The notes beneath the pieces are model-generated. The model ran no database searches. It was not told the DNA's origin and saw only the letters and a list, made by a program, of their open reading frames with translations. Positions 23,480 through 34,074 of a stretch of DNA of 64,000 bases are shown here, one piece after another (positions within the stretch are counted from its first letter, which is position 1; each line of letters opens with the position of its first letter). Made by a program: the position numbers and the translations under genes. Source of the DNA: Liquidambar formosana (taxonomy: Eukaryota; Streptophyta; Magnoliopsida; Saxifragales; Altingiaceae); assembly GCA_039720395.1 (NCBI GenBank), contig CM077820.1, forward strand, positions 51,141,666 to 51,205,665. Reading direction: 5' to 3'.

Positions 23480-24540
23480 ATCTACACGGAACAGATAATG
23501 ATCCACGACCATGGAAGCAGGGCTTGAGATATACATAGGTGCAGCTAAAGGATTACACTTTCTTCACACAGGTGGAAAGCAGACTATCACTCCTAGAGGC
23601 GTCAAGAGCCGCAATGTCATATTATTGGTTGAGAAATGGGTGGCTAATTAGGATTTCGGTTTTTGCCATCACAAAATTTCCTTAACACTCCCACTTATTT
23701 TAACATTTCAAGGTTTTATAGAAAATATGAAAGGTTTTCATGATATTGTATTGTCTACTAGAAAACATCATTTTAAATAACTTTACAAAAAAAAAAAAAA
23801 AAAAATCTTCCAAAATCTATTGTTTAAATGAATTTTTTTTTTTGGGTCTATTTTTAGTTTTTGTTTCATTCATACAGATTTTTTCATGAAAAATAATTAA
23901 AAAGTCTATTTAAAAAATAGATTCTAGAAAAAAATTTTCCTATAAAATTGTTTAAATTAATATTTTCTAGTGAACAACGCATCTAATGTTTTTGAAAACC
24001 TTTTATATTTTGCATAAAAACTTAAGAAATTTAAAATAGACTGGAAAGTAGTGTGTTGTAATTTATTTGTACGCATGTTTTGTATGGAGTTTTGATTGAA
24101 GTGGAAATGACAACTTCATTGAAATATTATGGAACCCATCCTGAGTTTGGAAGAAAAAAAGAAAAAAAAAAAATGAAGTAGTAAGGGATGACCCCCCCTT
24201 AAATCTAATCAAGTGGGCTCAATACTTTATTCGGAACATGACCGGCCCAACCATTGATCAAATTATTGATCCTTTTCTGAAGGGGAAAATCGCACCAGTT
24301 TGTTTGAAGGAATTTGTGGCCGTCGCCCAGAGTACTGGAGTCGAAAGAACCATGATGGGGGATGTGGTTTAAGGCCTTAAGTTCGCATTGCAGCTGCAGG
24401 AATTAAAGCACCCATGCAAATCATGCAATGAGCGAGGAAAGTGATTCTGGTGATGAGTTTTCACAATGAATACATTTATCAGGCATGTCATTCGGTGCAT
24501 CATTTGGTGCGTCCATGCCCTCAAGATGGCTCTAGTTGTT
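23480..24540 (+). pseudogene. FERONIA-like kinase copy 4, fragmentary
   Basis: 23480-23656 matches the HLHG to DFG stretch of the other copies (PWKQGLEI-like, then ITPRGVKS in place of IIHRDVKS, and a stop in the segment before DFG). After about 540 bp of unrelated sequence, 24205-24540 matches the C-terminal part (IDQIIDPFLKGKIAPVCLKEF and onward). It has frameshifts and stops, no N-lobe, and no activation segment. The C-terminal indel gatgagttttcacaatga is shared with copy 2, suggesting common descent. Confidence 0.78.
23745..23985. repeat. Decayed foldback (hairpin) element in kinase copy 4
   Basis: The left arm from ctagaaaacatcattttaaa and the right arm ending at tattttctag are imperfect inverted repeats around an A/T-rich centre. 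The same sequence family occurs at 38241-38418, where the arms are better preserved. It lies just downstream of the DFG codons of the relic kinase. Confidence 0.6.
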
Positions 24541-24798
24541 TTTAAATTGCACTTGCCTGACTATCACTTTGATCATCTTTCCTCCATCTCTGACATGGCA
24601 ATATCACATAAATGGTACGAGTGAGAAACAAGACATGCCACGCCATTTATCACGCCAACTTGATTACTAGCATTTTCTTTATTTTTAAATAGGAGTTTTG
24701 GATTCGATAATGCAAAACCACAATACCATGCTCGATTTAATTATAGTCATTGGATGAGTGTTTTGATGGGAGTGGATTCAACGCTGAGGCTATGTTTT

Positions 24799-26175
24799 CT
24801 CGGCATCGTGCCGAGGTGCCGAGGATTGCAACACGTGTCGTAACTTCTCATCTAACGGTGGAAGAAATTTCACTTGATAAAATGACCCCATTCAAGTGCG
24901 TTTTGACTTCCAAACGCATCCTTAACGGCGCATCTCACTGTTACCCCAAAAACGCTCCAAAACGCTGTGTTTTGCCTTCTTGCCATCTCCCTGCCATTCT
25001 TAAAACCCAGAAGAACCCATCTTCATTTTCTCTAGAAGTGACATAGCTGAGTTTCATCTGTTTCAGAAGAACCCACCGCCGCATCTCCATCACCTGTTTC
25101 AGCCCCCACCAAAACCCCAACTCCGTCTCCCTCTTAGATGAAACCATCCCTGCAGCACCACCTCCCCCACCATCTCCCAATGCTACCCCTTCACTCCAAC
25201 ACACCAAAACCATGGAGGTGGTAGATTTTAGAAAACAACAACCAAAAAAAAAAAAAAAAATCGAAGAAGGAAAAAAGAAAGAAGCAGCAACGATGGGCTA
25301 GCACCCACCGCCTCCCCCACCAACACTCCTCGCCGGCACTGCCTCCTTTAAGATTAAGACCCCTAAATTGTAAATAAATAAATTTATAAATAAATAAAAA
25401 TAAAAATAAAAAGGAACAAGAAAACTCATGACTATTGCCATAACCATCGAAGTGACTTTTTTTCCCAAATCTGCTAGATTTGTGCTAGTTTTTTCCCTAT
25501 TTTTTGCCCATTTGAAGCAAAATAGATCTGCCCACTGTGAGAACCCTGTCGTTCAGATTCAACTCACCCTGTTGTGAAATCCCATACATTGTCGGAGATG
25601 CCTCTTCTATTTACTAAAGGAGCCCTCTTCTCATTTTTTTTCTCTTGATACATGTCCATGGAGGTTCAATTTGTGAGGACAATAGTGGGGGTGATGGGGT
25701 TTGTCAAGGTTTGGGTTGTGGTGCAATGAACTGATGAATGGGTCAATGGGTTCGAGGTTTATGGTAAAGGAAGAAGAGGGTTATGACGGAGAACACAAGG
25801 ATTTTTATTTTTATTTTTTGTTTTATTTTTGCTTTTCCCGTGCCATTCGCGCCTAGAATTTCCTCATCATCATCCTCTCCTTCCGTCACAGCACCGACGA
25901 GCAGCGAGAATTGCCATGGCAAATGGGTTTCCAACGAGACCATACTTGGATCAATGCAGATCAACGCCCTTGCAGGGGAGATGGTTTCCTTTAGGGAGAT
26001 CGCAGGAGAGGCTTTTTGCTTCAAATGGGCAAAACGCAAAGTTTTTAGGGATAACGATGAGATGCACCATTAACGAAGCGTTTGGGAGCCAAAACGCACT
26101 CGAATGAGGTTGTTTTATCAAGGGAAATTTCTTCTACTGGATGAGAAGCTACATCACGTGTCGCAATTTTCGGCT
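24799..26175. mobile_element. MULE-like element with ~150-bp TIRs
   Basis: The left arm (gattgcaacacgtgtcg, then cttctcatct and aagaaatttc) and the reverse complement of the right arm match for about 150 bp at moderate identity. Near-matching 9-mers CTATGTTTT (24790-24798) and CTCTGTTTT (26176-26184) could be an old target duplication. The exact left end is uncertain by about 20 bp because of a repeated gccgagg motif. The interior is Pro/Ser-codon-rich sequence that could be a captured fragment. No transposase seen. Confidence 0.65.
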
Positions 26176-26289
26176 CTCTGTTTTGAAATTACTAAAATAA
26201 CTTCAAATTTTAATTCAAACAGTCAAAATACTCGTCTAATAATTGTAACAAACCCAACACGCACCGAATCCAAACTTTTTTAAGTAGTG

Positions 26290-26470
26290 CTGCCTGATAG
26301 TTTATTTTTTCCTTCAAATTCTATCTTCTATCTAATTAAAACCCCAACAAAGCCTTTGGATATTCAAAAGTACAATCGATTTGAACATTTCTACATCATT
26401 TTTTACTTTCCCAATGTTCAAAATTCATATGATTTGACTTGAATTCCGTTTGCTTAAGAGCCCCACTGTC
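26290..26470 (+). other. Orphan upstream region of a lost kinase copy
   Basis: Matches 9760-9935, the sequence upstream of kinase copy 2, in blocks such as attctatct.taattaaaacc and aacatttc.acatcattt. No kinase coding sequence follows; a 4.6-kb transposon starts at 26624. Probably the remains of a further kinase duplication. Confidence 0.5.
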
Positions 26471-28329
26471 CCACGCCTAGCCTCCCACCATGCAATTTCA
26501 ATAGAGAAATAAAGAAATAATCGATTTTCCTTTTGATTTCAATCTTTAAAAACTGTCTGATTCTTTTGTTGAATGAATGGCGGCTTGACTTAAAGCCTAT
26601 GATATTATTGGTAATAAAAGAAAGGGTAAATTACATTATAGAAGATCCCTTCTAGAATCTGACAATTATAGATATACCCCTTCATGTCTTTGAAATTACA
26701 TTAAGACCCCTATTTTATAAAGTAAACTACAAAAATACTCCTCCTTCTAACCTCCGTCCATTAATCCATTAAATCACTCTCAATTTTTTTTTAAAAATAC
26801 CTTAACTACCCTTATTGGATTACAACTTCCATATTAAATATATATAACTCATCAGTCCAACACATTCATCCAGTACATTTGATTTGATTTTATTTATTGA
26901 TAAACAACTAAAAGATACTATATATATATTATATACTACCTATAAAAAGATGAATGTAAGAAAAACTTTTGATTGACTAATATACCCTTATTTTAATTTT
27001 TAAATACAAAACTACCCACCCTTCTGCATATATAGGAAATATAGCAATATGGAAACTATAATTCTAAAGCACATACCTTAATATATTCTAAAACACATAC
27101 CTTAATATATAAAACACAAATAGGAATTCAAAGGAAACCCTAAATCAAATACTCCATTTAATACTATACATATAATCTTAAAGTACGTTGACTTCGTATC
27201 TCCCTCTTCCTCTCATTCTCTAGCAAACGAGAATGGCTTGTTAGAGGCACACCTACTTCCCAGCGCAGTCACCAACCAAATATCCATCATGGAGACGATA
27301 CCATATCTCAAAGGGCTGTTGCGTGAGTGTTTTATACTTTTATTATGTATTTCTTGAAATTTGGTGAGAATTCATATAATGCTGAATTTGTTTGTGGTTG
27401 GGGGTGGTTGTTTTCGAGAATTTTGGGTAGACTAGGAAAACCCTTGAATGTATTTTGATTGTAACGTAGAAATTGTTGGAATGGGTCATATATGTATATG
27501 ATAATTATTATTATTATTTTGCTTGAATTTGGTTGTTGATGGGAAGGGAAGGGGAAAAGAAAATGGAAAAAAAAACAAAGAAACGAGGAAAAAAATAAAA
27601 TAAAAATCTCGATCTCCACTCTCTTTTCAATCTCTAAGTGAACAAAAAAAAAAAAAAAAAAAATGTAAATGATGATACCATATAAAAATAAAATTGAGAA
27701 TTTTTTTTTAAAGAAAAGTAAGAAAACTATATTATGAGGGATCAATTTCACTTATTAAAAAAATTAATTAAATAATATTTAAAAGCATAAAAAATATAAA
27801 ATATAGAAAATAAAAATAAAATAATTATGTTTGCTACTTCTCTTTGGAATGCACATCTCAAATTGAAGTAGTAAATTACCACAACCCACATAAGGTAGCA
27901 AAAGACAGATTTGTTACCTTTTTTTTTTCTTTTTTTTTTTTTGGCTACCTCTCTCAAAGATGCTCTTGTATCACATATTAAATTATATTATATTTATACT
28001 ACCTATAAAAGTTTATACTTTAGAAACACTTTGATTGACCATTACATCTTTATTTTAAATTTTAAATTTGAAATATTTATTTGCCTCCCATATTTAACCA
28101 ATTAAGAATGTTTATTTTCTAGCAAAAAAGAAGGAAAAAAGATAACACAATTTATGTTCACTTCAAAAATTCTATACAGCCTCCACTACTATGCATGTGT
28201 TCTAGCTAACTTTTTATTTGTACCATAACTCCTAACAATTGAAAGAATTTTGACCTATTGTGTTTAACGTTTATTCTAATAAGTTAAATTAACACAAAAG
28301 TAACAAATAATTAGATTTTCATGTTCAAT

Positions 28330-28331
<2 letters not shown>

Positions 28332-28371
<40 letters not shown>
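28332..28371. repeat. (TA)n microsatellite
   Basis: About twenty uninterrupted TA units, followed by a second shorter (AT)n array at about 28440-28460. Both lie within the Helitron-like region. Confidence 0.9.
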
Positions 28372-28374
<3 letters not shown>

Positions 28375-28439
28375 TATAGATATGGAATTTATAATTTTTT
28401 TTATTTAAATAATATTCATGTGCAATGCACGTGTACCCA

Positions 28440-29580
28440 TATATATATATATATATATATAGATATATTACTTATAAAAAGTTGAATGTGAGAAAAACTT
28501 TTGATTGACTAATGTACCCTTATTTTAAATTTTAAATGCACAATTACCCTTCTACATATATAGGAAATATAAAAATATAAAACACATACATAAATAGGAA
28601 TTCTAAGGGAATTATAATTCGTATAAATAAATAAAACCCAGAATTGTAAGTTAACCCTATTTCATAACATATATCATCTATTCATTAACAATGGGATTCT
28701 AAATTCTATTTTCTCCATTAACAGTAGCTTCAACCTATTTTAATAGAACCCTCATCTTATTTTCTTTTTCGAAATATAGGGTTTTAGGGTTTGTTCTAAT
28801 TGCTATGGAAAATACTATTTTCCATGTGGGTCCAGTACTTTATATATTTTTGTAACTTTGGTTCTCCTACCTCTATTCTTATTGAATGCCCTACCTACAA
28901 GATTCCTTGCAAACGCAGTAGGGTTCTATTTTAGTTCTGTTAGATATTATTAGTTTTGAGTATTTTTTTATTTTATTTTTTTGGTGTAAGTTTTTGACAA
29001 ATTGTGATTCACAAATATTTTATGAGGATACCTTTCTTTTTATTTAATTATTTATTTTTGAAGTTGGTTTGTTTTCTCACATAAAACCTTTTATTAAAAT
29101 ATAATATAATAAAACCGAATGAGATTCCTAAACTATCAAAAACTAGCATTAAGAAGACCAAATCCTATATGTAACGATGTTAAAAATTCTACCTTATCTG
29201 GTCCATAAAGCATCATCTCAACAAAGGACAACCCAGGAGGATTCCCATGTTTTAGTAAGCACATTTTTCATTGAGAAAATTTTCAAAAATAAGTATACTT
29301 ATCATAATTTCATTTAATTTTTTATATTATAAAAAAATTTTATAAAAAAAAACCCAACTTCCCCACTCATAAAATAATATTTTCAATGAGTTGGATGACA
29401 TTTATTTTAATTTATTTCTTTTTTTTTTGAATTTAGACACAATGTTATTTGTTCAATTTATTTATAAAATAATTTTTTTAAAAAATTATTACTCTTTGAA
29501 ATAAGTACATAACTAGGTTAGTTGCCAAACAAGTTCAAAAAAAATGGATTAAACTATTTAGCTTTTTCCTTACAAAAATA

Positions 29581-29647
<67 letters not shown>

Positions 29648-29910
29648 TGACAGGGCCATGAGAAATATTTTTTTGATAGGTAAGTGTACAACTGAAATTT
29701 ACATATATTTTTTATATTTATTTAAGTTATTGATGGCACATTTAATTAATTTATTAGTTTTGGCACTGATTTTTTTTTTCCATCACAAAAATATCTTCTT
29801 TAAAAGACAATTTATATGGTCCACTTTAGCATAAATTCGTATACCATTGATGAAATATTTATTTTATAATATAAAAATATTTACGTGCAACGCACGTGTG
29901 TACCAACTAG
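28440..29910 (+). mobile_element. Helitron-like element (3' end clear, 5' end approximate)
   Basis: The 3' end shows the hairpin ACGTGC-AAC-GCACGT at about 29883-29897, then about nine bases, then CTAG followed by T at 29907-29911, the Helitron terminal signature. A similar hairpin (atgtgcaatgcacgtgt) at about 28418-28434 marks an older, truncated copy. The 5'-side block (cttataaaaagttgaatgtg at about 28470) also occurs at about 26940 and, weaker, 28000, suggesting several generations of the family. No Rep/helicase frame. Confidence 0.55.
29584..29644. repeat. (TA)n microsatellite, about 60 bp
   Basis: An uninterrupted AT dinucleotide array inside the Helitron-like segment. Confidence 0.92.
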
Positions 29911-30598
29911 TATATAAGAAAAATGCCAAAAGGTTAAATTTTTTGTCGAATTGATGTGGCAGCCGTCAAATTTGCTCATTAGAAATAATTATCTATTTAA
30001 TTAAATTTTTAATTGGTGTGCAAAAAAAAAAAAAAATGATTTGCCAAGTTTCCACTTCATTTGCTACCTCTATACATGCATCCCCATTGTAATAATTCTT
30101 TTCATTTATTTCCACATAGGAGTAATGCTACATAACCCTTTTTTTTTTTTTTTTTTGCCCAGATCTACTTACTCAAAAGAGGTGGTAACTTCACAAATCA
30201 TTTTTTTTTTTCAAATTAATTAAAAATTTAATTAAATAAATAATTGCTTGTAAGGAGTAAATCTAATAGTTACCACATCAATTGGACAGAAAATTTAAAC
30301 TTTTTATCATTTTTCTTATATATATATATTATCTTTTAGACGTTGTTTATCAATAATAATAAGAAAATTCAAAAGTGTTAGATGAACGTGTTGGACTAAT
30401 AAGTTATATGCATTTAACATGGAAGTTATCATCCAATAAAGGTAGTTAGGGTATTTTGAAAAAATTTAAACATGATTTAATGGATTAATTGACAAAAGTT
30501 AGAGGGAGGGGTCCTTTTGTAGTTTATTTTGTAAAGTAAAGAATGCCAATGTAATTTCAAAAACGTGAGAATGTGTATTTATAATAATTAGATCCTAA

Positions 30599-31192
30599 GA
30601 GCATCTCCAGCCATGTGAGCTAAATAAGGTGTGCTATTGCTATTTTAGCACATGCTACAGTACCAAATGCTATAATTTAGCACAATATGCTTCAATGATG
30701 CAAATAAACGTAGTGTACTATTTTTTGTCACAACTTCAACTATTTCCACAGATTTAAGGTCTCGTAAGATAATAAATGAGATATATTATGGATCAAATGT
30801 AATATTGCTTGAGTGGGATGAATGAGTTTAAAAAAAGGGTATGTTTTCTGATTTTTTTAAAAAAAATATATATATAAGATTTCAATATTATTTTTGAAAA
30901 TATTGTATTTATTTATGGGCTATTTGGTTACTAAGAAAATTTTGGAAGAAAAAATGGAAGAAAATAAGTTGCTGGTGTGTTTGGTTGTTGGGAAAGGGAG
31001 GAAAAGCTGACATGGCAAATATAGCAATAGCTCACCCTTGTGCTAAATATAGCAATAGGCCAAATATAGCACAAGGGTGAGCTATTGCTATATTTAGCAC
31101 ATGTATTTAACTCACCATTGAAATATCCCAATTTGTGCTAAATACTATAATATAGTAATAGTACACCATATAACTCACCATTAAAGATGCTC
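30599..31192. mobile_element. Tourist/PIF-Harbinger-like MITE, TAA TSD
   Basis: Begins GAGCATCTCC and ends AAAGATGCTC, flanked by TAA (30596-30598 and 31193-31195), the 3-bp target typical of Tourist elements. Inside, about 31018-31095 folds into a hairpin with arms of about 30 nt (tagcaatagctcacccttgtg and its complement). It interrupts the right TIR of the larger element at 26624-31219, so it is the younger insertion. Confidence 0.82.
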
Positions 31193-31314
31193 TAAAAGGG
31201 TTCTTAATGTAATTTACCTTAAAAGAAAATGGTCTTTTGTGTGTATTGCTGATCGAAATCCACCTGTCAATATTCTTGGCACTTGGAAAAAGAAAGACTC
31301 CGTCCGAAACCTAT

Positions 31315-31622
31315 GACCTCTTCCATTTTTGCAGACCATTTTTTTTTTTTTTTTTTTTTGTGTTTTTTTTTTTGAGCTTTGCTATTTGAATAATTAGGTG
31401 GGTCAATTATGATGGCCAACCCCTAGTAGGGATTGAGTCAGGAGTTGGGTCATCCTAATTGACCCACGTGGTTTCAGACCTCTTCCATTTTTGCAGACCA
31501 TTTTTTTTTCCTTTTTTTTTTTTTATTTGAGCTTTTCTATTTGAATAATTAGGTGGGTCAATTATGATGACCAACCCCTAGTAGGGGTTGAGTCAGTAGT
31601 TGGGTCATCCTAATTGACCCAC
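31315..31622. repeat. Tandem duplication, ~162-bp unit
   Basis: Two adjacent copies of a unit starting gacctcttccatttttgcag (31315 and 31477). Each contains a poly(T) run and an inverted repeat built on gggtcaattatgat and atcctaattgaccc, so each unit could itself fold into a hairpin. Confidence 0.85.
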
Positions 31623-31768
31623 GGGCAAATCATTTAGACTCCCCTCCCCTCGAGGTGGCCCATGCACTAGTTTTGATCTTTATGTGTCTGTAGAAATATT
31701 TCTTTATTCTTTACTTTGTACGTAAGACCTAGGTTTTTTCCATGTAAATAGAAAAACAATCAGCTCCT

Positions 31769-32443
31769 CCACTCAAGTTGAGGGATTCGGATTTGCTCAA
31801 GTTTGGCTTCAAAACTGGAGGCTCCAGTAGCCGCGCGATGCTCGCCACGTGGACAGCAGTGGACTCAACGGCTGGGATTGCAGATGCACTTCCAACAGCA
31901 GATCCGGTAACGCCGTTAGGGGGGGATGGAAACGCACCAGAAACGGTGCCGTTTTCACCTGCAAAAACAAAAGCAAAATGGTGGGGGTGGGGGGAGCGGG
32001 ATTCCATCTGGGTTTTCATTTTGATTTTGGCTCCTCCTCTCACTCCTCCATTATCGCACCCGCACCTCTCCTCCATTATCGCACCCCCATCTTCCACTCT
32101 CTCTCCTCATGGTGAAGCAGATCTAGTTTTTTGGGCGAAGCTCGTGACGGGTGTGAAGGATTAAGTCCAGATCTGGTTTGGCGAAGCTCGCGACGGCAAT
32201 GGTGAAGCCCTTCCCCTGCCGACGGCAATTTCCTTCCCCCCAACGGCAGTGGTGAGTTAGAGTTTTCAAATTTTTTTTAATTTTTTGCTGCCACCTAACG
32301 GCGTTACCGGATCTGCTGTTGGAAGTACATCTGCAATCCCAGCCGTTGAGTCCGCTGCTGTCCACGTGGTGAGCATTGCGCGGCTACTGGAGCCTCCAGT
32401 TTTGAGGCCAAACTTGAGCAAATCCGAATCCCAAGTTGAGTGG
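31769..32443. mobile_element. Long-TIR DNA element, ~150-bp near-identical arms
   Basis: 31769-31920 and 32294-32443 are inverted copies with few mismatches (ccactcaa, ggattcggatttgctcaag and beyond). The arms are GC-richer than their surroundings. I could not find a convincing target duplication. The interior of about 370 bp has no supported gene; the open frames that cross it are built largely from the TIRs. Probably a MULE-type non-autonomous element. Confidence 0.75.
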
Positions 32444-34008
32444 CAGACACCCTTTCCTTAATGTATCATATTTTTACACGAAGTAACAGCGGCTGGTGAA
32501 TACGTTTTTCTCTAAAACCACTAGTAATGATGATGAAACAAGAGGTTGAGACGTTAGCCAAAGTAATGATCAGCTGCAATGATATATGTAGAATAGAGCT
32601 TCGAAGAGTATTGAATTCTCGGGTTTTTATTTTTTATTTTTTATTTTTGTGCAAGACAAATTTAGGTGAGGGGAGAGCTTATATTAGACTTAAAGATCGC
32701 TTATTAAGAAATACTGTTTAAAACGAGAGTCAAACCTAAATCTTATAAGTGAAGAATTTGATTTTTACGAACTAAACCAATCTGTGATTGGCATCAATTA
32801 TCACTTTAATTAGTTATTATAAATTTTTCTTTCGGCCTACAAAATGAATTTTATACCAAAAAATAATGACAATATACGTAATGATGGCAATGGAGATTTA
32901 CCACTCCTCTCTGCCCATTATTATAAGCTTTTGGTCTAAAAGTTCATTGGGAGTGGAAGAATGGCATTGCCCTGCTTAGGTAGGGTGGACCCTAGATATA
33001 TTTTTGCTTTAAAAAAAAAAAAATTTTTAAAAAAATCAAATTTTTTGGCAAAACAATGACTGTTTATTTCCAATGATTTGATTGGTAAACCTAGCTTGTG
33101 ATTGTGTTGATTTTCTTATCCTAACTGGGAAAAGTAAATAAATATAGTTTTTCATTCTTATTTTCTTATCAAGGAATCGATCCAAAACATCTCCCTTACC
33201 ATTTTGATGAAATGAGGGAAAAGTTTCCATTTTGATTAAATATTTAAATGAATTATAGAATTTCCTCTGACTGTAATAATTTGGCCCAAATTAATCGTGT
33301 GAGGACTGTCATTAATTAGGTCTCTGTCTTGATCTGATTCATAGAATCATATTGCAAGCGCATGATCAAACCGTAATTCCCCCCAAGCCAGGAAGGCAAG
33401 CACAACCTCCTAGCTAGTTCTAGTTGAAGAAATAGACATCCTGCTCTTCATGCATGCATGCATGTTACCAAACTGAAGAAAAAAAGAGCGAAAAAATGTA
33501 TAGTTCGTACTTTGTGCTTTGTTGACGATGGATAACAGGACAATAAGGCAAGTCTTACGACTTCATTCAGAAAGAAAGAAATTTCAGTTTGGAAAATGAT
33601 ATGGATCCCCAGCAGCAGAGTCAATGGAAAGAAGGTTGCTGTGCTTGACACGTTGATTCTTTTTTGATGGTCCCAATAGGGATCCAGATTCCAAACCGTT
33701 CCTTCTTTTTTCTTGCCATGTGACATCAATTCAATAGTAACTTCCCCATGAAGTTAAAATTCCAAATCCGTCATGGTCGTATCCAACCCGGCGCAAAAAG
33801 GTGCGTCGCTCCTTCTTGGTGGTGTTCCAGAAATTGACTCTCCTTACCTAGTGGCCTTGTCGGGAGAGGAAGTACTCCCACTCGCTCGACTAATTTGAAT
33901 ATTAAAATTTGATTTAATGACATTCTACGTGGTTTGTCTATTCATAAAAAATTTCCAAACAGCAAAAAGACAAAATAAATCTGTATCAAATAAGGATTAT
34001 CAACTACA
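32444..34008. other. Intergenic, with relic of the CNL-flank repeat
   Basis: Mostly featureless AT-rich sequence. 33500-33625 is a diverged copy of 12045-12180, hinting that the duplicated CNL/kinase unit once extended here. 33890-33960 resembles other kinase upstream regions. No gene seen. Confidence 0.5.
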
Positions 34009-34074
34009 AAATCGCATATCCCAAGACATTGATATATACGGATCGAGAACTTACATTCCCGGGGAACGAGGAAG

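Larger units (their letters stand above)
26624..31219. mobile_element. Large long-TIR MULE-like element with nested insertions
   Basis: The left end GGGTAAATTACATTATAG and, in reverse complement, the right end AGGTAAATTACATTAAG match. The inverted similarity extends for roughly 290 bp (26624-26920 against about 30335-30598 plus 31193-31219 once the nested MITE is removed). The perfect 9-bp duplication TAAAAGAAA lies at 26615-26623 and 31220-31228. Long TIRs and a 9-bp duplication indicate a Mutator-like element. The interior is very AT-rich, with no transposase frame, and contains Helitron-like pieces, (TA)n arrays and a Tourist-like MITE. Confidence 0.83.

Noticed and set aside
23750..24010. 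Possible microRNA precursor
   Set aside because: The arms are too AT-rich and mismatched, and the same sequence recurs at 38 kb, so a foldback repeat is the simpler reading.
24750..26107. Several open frames of 90-98 codons
   Set aside because: Contained in the MULE-like element, mutually overlapping on both strands, no recognisable domain.
27332..28105. Phe/Ile/Lys-rich open frames
   Set aside because: A/T-rich low complexity inside a transposon; no start context or domain.
31729..32365. Open frames of 80-128 codons
   Set aside because: Built mainly from the two inverted TIRs of one element; two of them share the same peptide because the arms are copies.
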